Both the position numbers and the translations under genes were made by a program. The notes under the pieces were generated by a model. The model was not told the DNA's origin, did not search any database, and worked only from the letters and a program-made list of their open reading frames with translations. DNA of 6,803 nucleotides from Anaerolineaceae bacterium (lineage in GTDB: Bacteria; Chloroflexota; Anaerolineae; Anaerolineales; Anaerolineaceae), in NCBI GenBank assembly GCA_021107195.1, contig JAIOTF010000428.1, forward strand, positions 1 through 6,803. Direction: 5' to 3'. Shown here in pieces: positions 1 to 5,490 of this stretch (within the stretch, counting starts at the first letter, position 1; every line of letters starts with the position of its first letter).

Positions 1-26
1 CTTTTGCACACTCACGAGTTGCTTGA

Positions 27-848
27 CCAAGACATGGATGTGTCCCAGGTATTCACCCTATTATTTACCAAACAGGAGTACACAATGACTTCTGGATAAT
101 TTGTGAACCGCAAGCACTTATTTTTTTAAAATCACAACTGTCGAGTATAGTTCCTGTTATTATCATTGACGCATGTTATAGTGGAATAGCAGGTAAAAGT
201 TTAAACATCCCAATTATAGAAGCAATTTCTTCAATGCAAGAACAACTTCATAATTATTCTGCCAGTTCATTTGCTATACTTTGTTCTTGTGCGGAAAACC
301 AAGTAAGTCATGAATCATTTGAGGGAGGACTTTTCAGTAATTTACTTTTTAATATTGCGTCTGAGGGAATAGAAGCAAAAGACAAACCAAATTTATCTCT
401 ATTTGAGTTATCCCCATTACTTTCCGAAAGAATGCTAGGTGCCTCAGCTGATATGACACCTAGAATGTACTTAGGGCCGACTCTTCCTCAATTTCCTTTA
501 TGCAAAAACATACAATACGCTCCACAAACCTATACATTAAGCTCACATTTAGTAAATGTTGTAAAAGCCCTTTGGAATGATGGAAACCGAAAAATACTTA
601 CTCCAAAAGAAATTGATAGACTTTGTGGAAAAGGTGCATATGGGAATCACAATAAGCTTAGTCTCCTTCCCTGGGATTTAGTAGAGAACGTTCCAAATAG
701 CACTAAACAAAGAAAATTGACACAACGCGGGATATCTTTCATGAAAGGGAAAATCAGCGTACCAAGAAGCATTACGCAAGACCCCAAAACTGGAGAATGG
801 TACCCGACTGAAGGAACTGAATTCATCTTCAGTTCAAATATTGATTAA
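27..848 (+). CDS. Caspase-like peptidase (C14) fragment with C-terminal winged-helix-like segment; 5' end broken or truncated
   Basis: The frame is open from codon 27 to the TAA at 846-848. It has no ATG, GTG or TTG before the ATG at 234, so the true N-terminus is missing. The caspase fold is seen directly: a His-Gly pair (nt 33-38, in PRHGC) lies 47 residues before the Cys of DACYSG (Cys codon 174-176), the usual spacing of the catalytic His/Cys dyad. Next comes a p10-like stretch (FAILCSCAENQ, then EGGLFSNLL) and a TPRMYLG segment. A start at ATG 234 would drop both catalytic residues, so it is not the original start. An in-frame TGA at 24-26 sits just before PRHG. Reading VA-stop-PRHG, it resembles a mutated YSGHG strand, so either a nonsense change or a nearby frameshift is possible. 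The last ~95 residues (LTPKEIDRL, LLPWDLVE, LTQRGISFMKGKISVP) resemble a winged-helix module without zinc cysteines. Bacterial caspase homologues often act as proteolytic effectors in conflict systems; that role here is inference. The gene is AT-rich, unlike its neighbours. Confidence 0.65.
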   Translation, partial: PRHGCVPGIHPIIYQTGVHNDFWIICEPQALIFLKSQLSSIVPVIIIDACYSGIAGKSLNIPIIEAISSMQEQLHNYSASSFAILCSCAENQVSHESFEGGLFSNLLFNIASEGIEAKDKPNLSLFELSPLLSERMLGASADMTPRMYLGPTLPQFPLCKNIQYAPQTYTLSSHLVNVVKALWNDGNRKILTPKEIDRLCGKGAYGNHNKLSLLPWDLVENVPNSTKQRKLTQRGISFMKGKISVPRSITQDPKTGEWYPTEGTEFIFSSNID

Positions 849-913
849 TTCACTAATAAACGACTTCTTCAAAAGAATTACTTTTTGCCAAAACAAATTA
901 TTCTATACCTGTT

Positions 914-941
914 TTGCCATGCCCACATTTGATAGTACAAT
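914..941 (+). promoter_or_regulatory. Sigma70-type promoter for the lipoprotein gene
   Basis: TTGCCA (914-919, five of six matches to the -35 consensus) and TACAAT (936-941, five of six matches to the -10) are separated by 16 nt. Transcription would start near 948, leaving a leader of about 40 nt before the ATG at 989. It lies just after the AT-rich caspase fragment, so the lipoprotein probably does not depend on upstream transcription. Confidence 0.45.
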
Positions 942-988
942 ATGCAGGTTATTGTTTCGCAAGTCAACTTCTTTTCCCTGGAGGTTTC

Positions 989-1612
989 ATGTTATCGAGA
1001 AAATTTTGGTTCGCCGCAGCGCTGCTCCTGACCGCTTCATTGATGCTTTCGGCGTGCAGCGCATTTGCCCCTGCCGAACCCACCCCCGATCCCCTTGTAC
1101 TGCAAGACAATGCCCGGCAGACCGTGGTAGCCGAGATCACTGCCGATGCGCAGCAAAATCCAACGGCCGTCTTCACTCCGCCGCCGACCTACACCCCCTA
1201 CCCAACGTACACGGCAGTGGTTATCCCAACTGAAACCCCCACACCTGGACCTACTGCCACACCCAAACCGTCTGGTAACCAGGCCAAATTCTTGTATGCA
1301 AACACCTTCCCGGAAAACCTTCGCGTGTTCCATCCTAACGAAAATTTCAACATTGGGTTTGGTTTTGAAAATATCGGCGAAGTCACTTGGGATCCCAGCT
1401 ATGCCCTCGTCTATGTCGGCGGCGACCGCTTCACCAGCACCACTGCCATCCCCCTGGGCCGCAATGTTGCGCCCGGCGAAAAAGCAGACTTCAGTCTGGG
1501 TGCCTTTGGCTCCGAAGATCTGCGCGTCCACACCACTTACTGGGCGCTGGTCACCGGCGCTGGCATTCCCGTTGAAGGCGGTTCTGCCTGGTTCAGCTAC
1601 ACTTCCGAATAA
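989..1612 (+). CDS. Lipoprotein with Pro/Thr-rich stalk and NBR1-type Ig-like domain
   Basis: This is a 207-residue exported lipoprotein. Residues 1-22 form a lipoprotein signal peptide: RK at 4-5, a hydrophobic core at 6-20, and lipobox LSAC with the lipidated Cys at 23. Residues ~58-95 are a low-complexity Pro/Thr/Tyr stalk (TPPPTYTPYPTYT, then PTETPTPGPTATPKP). Residues ~100-207 match the bacterial NBR1-Ig-like domain: FENIGEVTW, an ALVYVGGDRF strand, NVAPGEKADFSL, and a TYWALVTGAGIPV strand near the end. The start at 989 is chosen over in-frame upstream codons because GGAGG lies 4 nt upstream and the signal peptide begins cleanly there; a TTG at 914 would fall inside the promoter. The Ig-like domain probably mediates binding at the cell surface; no catalytic residues are seen and the ligand is unknown. 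It is a single-gene unit between its own promoter and a strong terminator. Confidence 0.88.
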   Translation: MLSRKFWFAAALLLTASLMLSACSAFAPAEPTPDPLVLQDNARQTVVAEITADAQQNPTAVFTPPPTYTPYPTYTAVVIPTETPTPGPTATPKPSGNQAKFLYANTFPENLRVFHPNENFNIGFGFENIGEVTWDPSYALVYVGGDRFTSTTAIPLGRNVAPGEKADFSLGAFGSEDLRVHTTYWALVTGAGIPVEGGSAWFSYTSE

Positions 1613-1638
1613 CGCAACCCTGAAATCGTGCTTTTTTC

Positions 1639-1673
1639 CATCAGCCGAAAACCGCTTCGGCTGGTGTTTTTTT
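1639..1673 (+). terminator. Rho-independent terminator after the lipoprotein gene
   Basis: CAGCCGAA (1642-1649) pairs perfectly with TTCGGCTG (1656-1663) around a 6-nt loop. Three more pairs, one of them G-T, extend the stem outward to 1639/1666. Seven T residues follow at 1667-1673. A T-run at 1632-1637 on the other side gives weak bidirectional potential. Confidence 0.85.
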
Positions 1674-1742
1674 ACCTGGTTCCTGCCTGCTGGTTGCATA
1701 CTATAGCAATCATCCATGCTCTGCCCCTCAAGGAAACCCGCA

Positions 1743-1942
1743 ATGGATACCTTTTCCGCTATCAGGCTGTTTGTGATCATCGTGACCGTGATTCTGCTTT
1801 CGATCCAGTGGCCAAACCTGAGCGGTGACCACGCAAAAAACTGCGCCCTGGCACCAGAGTCGTCTCGCATAATTATTCCTATCCGGGCTGGAAATTGATC
1901 GGTGAAGACACGGTCCGGCACATCTACCTGTACCGCGTATAA
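1743..1942 (+). CDS. Small membrane-anchored protein, readable as 66 aa through a -1 shift at A-AAA-AAC
   Basis: An ATG at 1743 has AAGGA at 1730-1734, 8 nt upstream. In the starting frame it encodes 51 residues (stop 1896-1898), with a hydrophobic helix at residues ~7-22 (IRLFVIIVTVILLSIQ). The tail in this frame, after ...GDHAK, looks arbitrary. The -1 frame is open from 1829 to the TAA at 1940-1942 and encodes a far more protein-like tail (SHNYSYPGWKLIGEDTVRHI, then YLYRV), with about two thirds G/C third positions against under half in the starting frame. The two frames join exactly at GCA-AAA-AAC (1833-1841), an in-frame A-AAA-AAC slippery heptamer. A -1 slip gives 31 + 35 = 66 residues: one N-terminal anchor plus a short soluble tail. 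Alternatives are a one-base loss in the A6 run (mutation or sequencing error), or no gene at all. The family is not recognised. Confidence 0.35.
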
Positions 1943-1999
1943 ATCCCCCTATTCTGCATTTGTTTGGCTGGACAATTACATCATCCCCTCAAAAAACGC

Positions 2000-2028
2000 T
2001 TGACATTTAGCAACTATCAATCTAAAAT
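2000..2028 (+). promoter_or_regulatory. Sigma70-type promoter of the TetR/oxidoreductase unit
   Basis: A perfect TTGACA (2000-2005) and TAAAAT (2023-2028, five of six matches) are spaced by 17 nt. The predicted start near 2035 falls inside the repeat cluster just downstream, so a repressor bound there would block initiation. Confidence 0.8.
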
Positions 2029-2059
2029 GTTATCATTGATTACATTGTTATCAATGATT
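2028..2059 (+). promoter_or_regulatory. Probable TetR operator: inverted and direct repeats over the transcription start
   Basis: ATCATTGAT (2032-2040) and ATCAATGAT (2050-2058) are perfect inverted 9-mers separated by 9 bp. The same DNA also reads as a direct repeat of 14 bp with one mismatch (TGTTATCATTGATT at 2028-2041, TGTTATCAATGATT at 2046-2059; 18 bp period). A further TATCAAT lies at 2015-2021 in the promoter spacer. The position between the -10 and the tetR start fits autorepression, possibly by two stacked dimers. Ligand and exact half-sites are not determinable from sequence. Confidence 0.65.
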
Positions 2060-2088
2060 GCCATTTTAACGAAAGAGACCAGACCAAT

Positions 2089-2787
2089 ATGACAAAAACC
2101 CTGCGAGAAGAACGCCGCGAAGAAACCCTGCAAATGATCAAAAACCTGGCCTGGCAGAAGATGGCCGAAAACGGCCCGGCTAACCTTTCGCTGCGCGCCA
2201 TCGCCCGTCAGATGCGGGTCAGCTCGGCGGCCATCTACCGCTACTTTGAAAACCGGGACGCTCTGCTGACCGAGCTGTGCAAAGACGCCTATTATAGCCA
2301 GGTGGCAGCCTTACAAACCCTGGAACCGGCCGCTGCCGATGAAAATTACAGCGAACACATCCTGAAACTCAGCCGTCTCTACCGCCAATGGGCGCTACAA
2401 AACCCGGAGAAGTTCGCCTTGGTTTATGGCGCGCCGGTGCCGGGCTTCCGCCAATCCTGGGAAGTGTTGGCCCCCTTTGCCAGTCAGATCATGGACATCT
2501 TTCTGGAAGCGTTTCAGGCGGCATGGCAGCACGATCAAAATGAGGAACATCCCGATCTGCCCCCCATCCCGGACAGGCTGAAGCAGCAACTGGCTCATGT
2601 GATCGCACAGCGCAAGTATAACGTGCCCCCAGCGGTGCTCTACCTGACTCTCGAAGGCTGGACCCGGCTGCACGGCATCATTTCGCTGGAATTGATCGAC
2701 CAGTTGGCCTTGCTCGGTGACGCCGAGGCGTTTTTTGAATATCAGATGCAAAACCTGATCCGCCAGTCCGGGTTTGTTCAGTCATAG
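2089..2787 (+). CDS. TetR/AcrR-family repressor with C-terminal WHG domain
   Basis: This 232-residue protein has typical TetR length. Residues ~12-58 are the N-terminal DNA-binding domain, with the helix-turn-helix at about 33-52 (LSLRAIARQM, SSAAIYRYF) and the usual following ENRDALL. The C-terminal ligand-binding half has the signature GWTRLHG at 190-196 followed by IISLEL, characteristic of the WHG (TetR_C) subgroup; the segment LQNPEKFALVYGAPVPG is also typical of it. The ribosome site is weak (GAAAGAGA, about 10 nt before the ATG). It is preceded by a consensus promoter with operator-like repeats and followed after 67 nt by an oxidoreductase in the same direction. It is therefore probably an autoregulated repressor that is relieved by a small, likely electrophilic or aromatic, molecule handled by that enzyme. 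The ligand is inference. Confidence 0.92.
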   Translation: MTKTLREERREETLQMIKNLAWQKMAENGPANLSLRAIARQMRVSSAAIYRYFENRDALLTELCKDAYYSQVAALQTLEPAAADENYSEHILKLSRLYRQWALQNPEKFALVYGAPVPGFRQSWEVLAPFASQIMDIFLEAFQAAWQHDQNEEHPDLPPIPDRLKQQLAHVIAQRKYNVPPAVLYLTLEGWTRLHGIISLELIDQLALLGDAEAFFEYQMQNLIRQSGFVQS

Positions 2788-2825
2788 CGGTAAGCGATCA
2801 AGATCAACCCTTAGAAAACATCGGC

Positions 2826-2849
2826 GCTTGTTCGGTACAAGCCCAGGAG
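2826..2849 (+). promoter_or_regulatory. Short hairpin abutting the ribosome binding site of the oxidoreductase gene
   Basis: GCTTGT (2826-2831) and ACAAGC (2837-2842) form a perfect 6-bp stem with a 5-nt loop. It ends 2 nt before AGGAG (2845-2849), which is 5 nt upstream of the ATG at 2855 and fixes that start. The hairpin may tune translation or mRNA stability within the bicistronic message. It lacks a T-tract, so it is not a terminator. Confidence 0.35.
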
Positions 2850-2854
2850 AAAAA

Positions 2855-3868
2855 ATGTTCACAAAAATCGTTATCCCTGCATATGGCGGCCCGCAAGTTT
2901 TAAAGATCGTGCAAGAAACTGAACTGCCCCGCCCCGCCTCCGGCGAAGTGCGCCTCAAAATGCTGGCCACCAGTGCATGTTTCACCGACCTGTTGGTCAT
3001 CGCCGGTCAATATCCGGACGTTAAACAAAAACCTCCCCTCTCGCCGGGGTACGATATCGTCGGGCGGGTGGACGCCGTGGCAGACGATGTGCATACCTTG
3101 CAGGTTGGGCAGCTCGTGGCAGCCATGCCACAATTCTCCGCCTATCAGGATTACCTGTGCCTGTCAGAAAAGGAACTGGTGCCGGTGCCGGATGATCTGG
3201 ATCCGGCCGAAGCCGTCAGCATGGTGCTCTCTTACCTGACCGCCTACCAGATGCTGCACCGCGTGGCGAAAGTGGAAGCCGGCCAAAAAATATTGGTCCA
3301 CGGCGCGGGCGGCGCGGTGGGTACAGCCCTGTTACAGCTCGGCCGCCTGGCCGGTCTGGAAATGTACGGCACAGCCTCAGCTGAAAAGCATGTCCTGGTG
3401 AAAGCGTCTGGTGCGGTGCCGATTGACTATCGCAACGAAGATTTCGTTGCACACCTGGCCGAGATCGCCCCGCAGGGCATGCATGCCGTCTTTGACGGCA
3501 TCGGCGGCGATTATTATTCCCGCTCCTTCAAAACTCTACGCCGGGGTGGCGAGCTGGTCGCCTATGGATTCTATAACACCGCCATGGGGCGTGGTGGCAG
3601 TATCCCGTTGGAATTCATGCGGATTATTGCCATGAATGTGCTTCCGAACGGCAAAGCTGCCCGGTTTTACAGCATCAATGGCCTGAAAGAAAAACATCCT
3701 GACTGGTTCCGCCAGGACCTGATGCTATTGTTCACCCTGCTGCAGGCAGGCAAGATCCAGCCCGAGATTGCCCGGCGCATGCCGCTCCGTCAGGCGGTCG
3801 AAGCCCTGACCCTGGTGAAACAGGCGGCCGTCAAAGGCAAGATCGTCCTGCTGGGCGCCCAGGACTGA
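2855..3868 (+). CDS. Zinc-independent medium-chain dehydrogenase/reductase (quinone oxidoreductase-like)
   Basis: This is a 337-residue member of the MDR superfamily, expected to be a cytosolic NAD(P)H-dependent reductase of quinones, enones or similar electrophiles. The N-terminal GroES-like domain (~1-125) contains ACFTDLLVIAGQYP at about 41-54 and PGYDIVGRV at 64-72. Zinc alcohol dehydrogenases have a GHE motif at that point, so catalytic zinc is probably absent. The Rossmann part starts near 143, with KILVHGAGGAVG and the nucleotide-binding GAGGAVG at 150-156, then the AVPIDYRNEDF stretch typical of quinone reductases. The C-terminus (AVEALTLVKQAAVKGKIVLL) closes the fold in the usual way. 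The start at 2855 is chosen because AGGAG lies 5 nt upstream; an earlier in-frame start at 2774 would overlap tetR and add a basic non-conserved leader. It is probably co-transcribed with the TetR gene and controlled by it. The substrate is not identifiable. Confidence 0.9.
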   Translation: MFTKIVIPAYGGPQVLKIVQETELPRPASGEVRLKMLATSACFTDLLVIAGQYPDVKQKPPLSPGYDIVGRVDAVADDVHTLQVGQLVAAMPQFSAYQDYLCLSEKELVPVPDDLDPAEAVSMVLSYLTAYQMLHRVAKVEAGQKILVHGAGGAVGTALLQLGRLAGLEMYGTASAEKHVLVKASGAVPIDYRNEDFVAHLAEIAPQGMHAVFDGIGGDYYSRSFKTLRRGGELVAYGFYNTAMGRGGSIPLEFMRIIAMNVLPNGKAARFYSINGLKEKHPDWFRQDLMLLFTLLQAGKIQPEIARRMPLRQAVEALTLVKQAAVKGKIVLLGAQD

Positions 3869-3886
3869 AAAAACTACCTCTCAAAC

Positions 3887-3927
3887 ACCATCCAGAAGCA
3901 GACCGCTCCCGTGCTTCTGGATGGTTT
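3887..3927 (+). terminator. Long perfect hairpin, probable terminator after the oxidoreductase gene
   Basis: Arms at 3887-3900 (ACCATCCAGAAGCA) and 3912-3925 (TGCTTCTGGATGGT) pair over 14 bp with no mismatch around an 11-nt loop. The run after the stem is short (TT, then CGGTT), so termination may be weak or factor-assisted. It separates the TetR/MDR unit from the next promoter. Confidence 0.55.
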
Positions 3928-3931
3928 CGGT

Positions 3932-3943
3932 TAAAATGATGCT
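3932..3943 (+). promoter_or_regulatory. -10 element placing the transcription start on the ATG (leaderless ATL mRNA)
   Basis: TAAAAT at 3932-3937 is followed by 6 nt and then the ATG at 3944, so a start at the usual distance falls on the A of the ATG. No Shine-Dalgarno sequence is seen upstream. A good -35 is not visible, because the region 17 nt upstream lies in the terminator hairpin. The -10 alone suggests a leaderless transcript. Confidence 0.4.
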
Positions 3944-4312
3944 ATGAAAAGCTCACGTTATCAACAGATCTACGCCATCGTACGCCAGATTCCGCCCGGC
4001 AAAGTGGCCAGCTATGGGCAGATTGCCAAACTGGTGGACAAATGCACAGCGCGCATGGTGGGCTATGCCATGCACGCCATTGGGCCGGAAGATGGCGACG
4101 TGCCCTGGCAGCGGGTGATCAACAGCCAGGGCAGGATCAGTTCCCACGGCGATGGGATCGGCACCTGCTTGCAGCGCCAGATGCTGGAAGAAGAAGGGGT
4201 GATCTTTGACCACACCGGCCGCACAGACCTGAAACGCTTCGGCTGGCTGGGTACAAATTTAATTGGCAGCCAGCAGACCCACAGCAGCAAGAGGCATCAC
4301 AATGATCCGTGA
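3944..4312 (+). CDS. Alkyltransferase-like protein (ATL), MGMT DNA-binding fold without the acceptor Cys
   Basis: This is a 122-residue protein equal to the C-terminal DNA-binding domain of O6-alkylguanine-DNA alkyltransferase. It shows the family N-terminus IPPGKVASYGQIAKL (residues 16-30), the helix-turn-helix segment TARMVGYAM with the probable Arg finger R37, and the active-site loop VPWQRVINSQGRIS (53-66). Alkyltransferases have a PCHRV-type motif; here Trp55 replaces the methyl-accepting Cys, the hallmark of ATL proteins. By family knowledge, ATLs flip and bind O6-alkylguanine without repairing it and direct the lesion to nucleotide excision repair. The gene has no Shine-Dalgarno sequence and may be leaderless. 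Its end overlaps the start of the radical-SAM gene by 11 nt, so the two are probably translated from one message. The polar tail after residue ~104 (SQQTHSSKRHHNDP) is not conserved-looking and may exist only to host the overlap. Confidence 0.9.
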   Translation: MKSSRYQQIYAIVRQIPPGKVASYGQIAKLVDKCTARMVGYAMHAIGPEDGDVPWQRVINSQGRISSHGDGIGTCLQRQMLEEEGVIFDHTGRTDLKRFGWLGTNLIGSQQTHSSKRHHNDP

Positions 4313-5174
4313 AATTCAAGCCAAAACGATGCTCTCGCACCGCAAGGAACCCGACCCCTGGTTTGGGGTCAAATACAACATGAATATCTACCGCGGCTGC
4401 CAGCACCAATGCATCTACTGCGATTCACGCAGCGAGTGCTACCAGATCGAAGATTTTAACGACGTGCTGGTCAAGGTGAATGCCATTCCACTGCTGCGCA
4501 AGGAACTGGCCAGCAAACGCGTCAAAGGCACGATTGGCTTCGGTTCGATGAGCGACCCCTACACCCCCGTGGAGCGAAAATATCAACTGACCCGCCAGGC
4601 GCTGGAAGTGATCGCCCAAATGCGCTACCCGGTGCACATGCTCACCAAAAGCGACCTCGTGCTGCGTGATCTGGACCTCTTAAAACAGATCAATGAGGTC
4701 TTCGCCATCATCAGTTTCACTCTGACCACAGCCGATGATGACCTGGCAGCCATCCTTGAACCGCATGCCCCCCTGCCCTCAGCCCGCCTGCGGGCACTGC
4801 ACACCCTGGCCGAGAACGACATCCCTTGCGGGATCATGCTGATGCCCATTCTCCCTTTTCTGGAAGACTCCCCTGATAACATCACCGCCATCGTTGAGGC
4901 TGCTCACCAGCACGGCGCCAACTACATCCTCCCTTCCTTCGGGTTGACCCTGCGAGACCGCCAGCGGGAATATTATTACCAGCGTCTGGATGAACACTAC
5001 CCCGGCCTGAGTGAAAAATACCAGCGCACCTACGGCGAACGCTATCAATGCGTCCCGGCCAATATCGCTGCCTTGCAGCAGCACTTCACCAAACTGTGCA
5101 AACACTACGGCATCGCCACCCGCGTGCCGCGCTACACCCCGCCCGCCGCCCCCGCCCAGCTTTCGCTGTTCTGA
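4302..5174 (+). CDS. Radical-SAM protein of the spore-photoproduct-lyase-like group (COG1533), C-terminal clamp motif
   Basis: This 290-residue protein has a radical-SAM cluster motif CX3CX2C at Cys33, Cys37 and Cys40 (NIYRGCQHQCIYCDSR), which should bind a 4Fe-4S cluster and S-adenosylmethionine. The context PWFGVKYNMNIYRGC, then GFGSMSDPYTPVE at ~79-91, and GIMLMPILPFLEDS later in the barrel are typical of the SplB-like COG1533 family. True spore photoproduct lyase has a catalytic Cys in the loop before the SD/TD pair; here that stretch is GSMSD with no Cys, so classical photoproduct repair is doubtful. The last five residues, QLSLF (286-290), match the canonical beta-sliding-clamp binding motif. 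The start at ATG 4302 has AAGAGG at 4289-4294, 7 nt upstream; an earlier TTG at 4263 is unsupported. It overlaps the ATL gene, so a DNA-related role is likely; the reaction is unknown. Confidence 0.88.
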   Translation: MIREIQAKTMLSHRKEPDPWFGVKYNMNIYRGCQHQCIYCDSRSECYQIEDFNDVLVKVNAIPLLRKELASKRVKGTIGFGSMSDPYTPVERKYQLTRQALEVIAQMRYPVHMLTKSDLVLRDLDLLKQINEVFAIISFTLTTADDDLAAILEPHAPLPSARLRALHTLAENDIPCGIMLMPILPFLEDSPDNITAIVEAAHQHGANYILPSFGLTLRDRQREYYYQRLDEHYPGLSEKYQRTYGERYQCVPANIAALQQHFTKLCKHYGIATRVPRYTPPAAPAQLSLF

Positions 5175-5210
5175 AAACGACTCCATCTGTCATACTGCAA
5201 TAAAGGGCAC

Positions 5211-5262
5211 CTGCTCACTCCGTCCTCCAACGGGGCAGATTCAAGCCCAGTGAGCGGGTTTT
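5211..5262 (+). terminator. Compound stem-loop with T4 tail, probable terminator of the ATL/radical-SAM operon
   Basis: CTGCTCACT (5211-5219) pairs with AGTGAGCGG (5249-5257), nine pairs with one G-T, and is followed by GTTTT (5258-5262). Inside the loop lie two smaller helices: CCGT/ACGG (5220-5223 with 5230-5233) and GGGC/GCCC (5233-5236 with 5245-5248). They stack directly against the outer stem and share one base, so they would compete at that point. The T-tract is short, so termination strength is uncertain. Confidence 0.4.
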
Positions 5263-5353
5263 CGCTGTTCGAAAGCGAATACCAGGAGAATTCTTGCGCA
5301 TTACCCCCTATTCCTTGATTTATGTGAACCTCAATAATCCACGCCGCTGCAAC

Positions 5354-5388
5354 CCCCGCGAACCTCAATTCGCGGGGAATTTTTCTTT
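5354..5388 (+). terminator. Rho-independent terminator
   Basis: CCCCGCGAA (5354-5362) and TTCGCGGGG (5369-5377) form a perfect 9-bp GC-rich stem with loop CCTCAA, followed by AA, five T, C and three T. This is the strongest terminator in the 5175-5581 gap. It insulates the PadR promoter from upstream transcription. The loop and flank contain GAACCTCAAT, which also occurs at 5326-5335. Confidence 0.85.
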
Positions 5389-5490
5389 AATCCCTCATCC
5401 AATCTTGCCTCTCCACTCCTTTTTCGTCGATTTTACCTGGCCACCTGACCGGTTTTCTCAAGAAACCTATGTTATACACAATACTTTATC

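Noticed and set aside
865..887. Small hairpin with T-run after the caspase fragment
   Set aside because: The stem (TTCTT/AAGAA, 865-877) is only 5 bp of mostly A-T pairs with a 3-nt loop, too weak to call a terminator despite the following T5 run.
841..1233. Plus-strand frame of 130 codons overlapping the lipoprotein start
   Set aside because: It overlaps the signal peptide and stalk in another frame, and its Arg/Cys/His-rich tail is typical of an out-of-frame read of the Pro/Thr stalk.
1671..1704. Possible promoter for the microgene (TACTAT at 1699-1704)
   Set aside because: There is no recognisable -35 at suitable spacing; the extended -10 look alone is too weak to list.
1037..1921. Long minus-strand frame (294 codons) opposite the lipoprotein and microgene
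   Set aside because: It is antisense to a clear lipoprotein gene, crosses a strong terminator and has no domain-like sequence; it is explained by the GC bias of the real gene.
5213..5255. tRNA-like arrangement: 7-bp GCTCACT/AGTGAGC stem with an adjacent GGGC-AGATTCAA-GCCC arm
   Set aside because: The whole element is 43 nt, has no anticodon or D-arm, and is followed by G3T4; a terminator-like structure explains it better.
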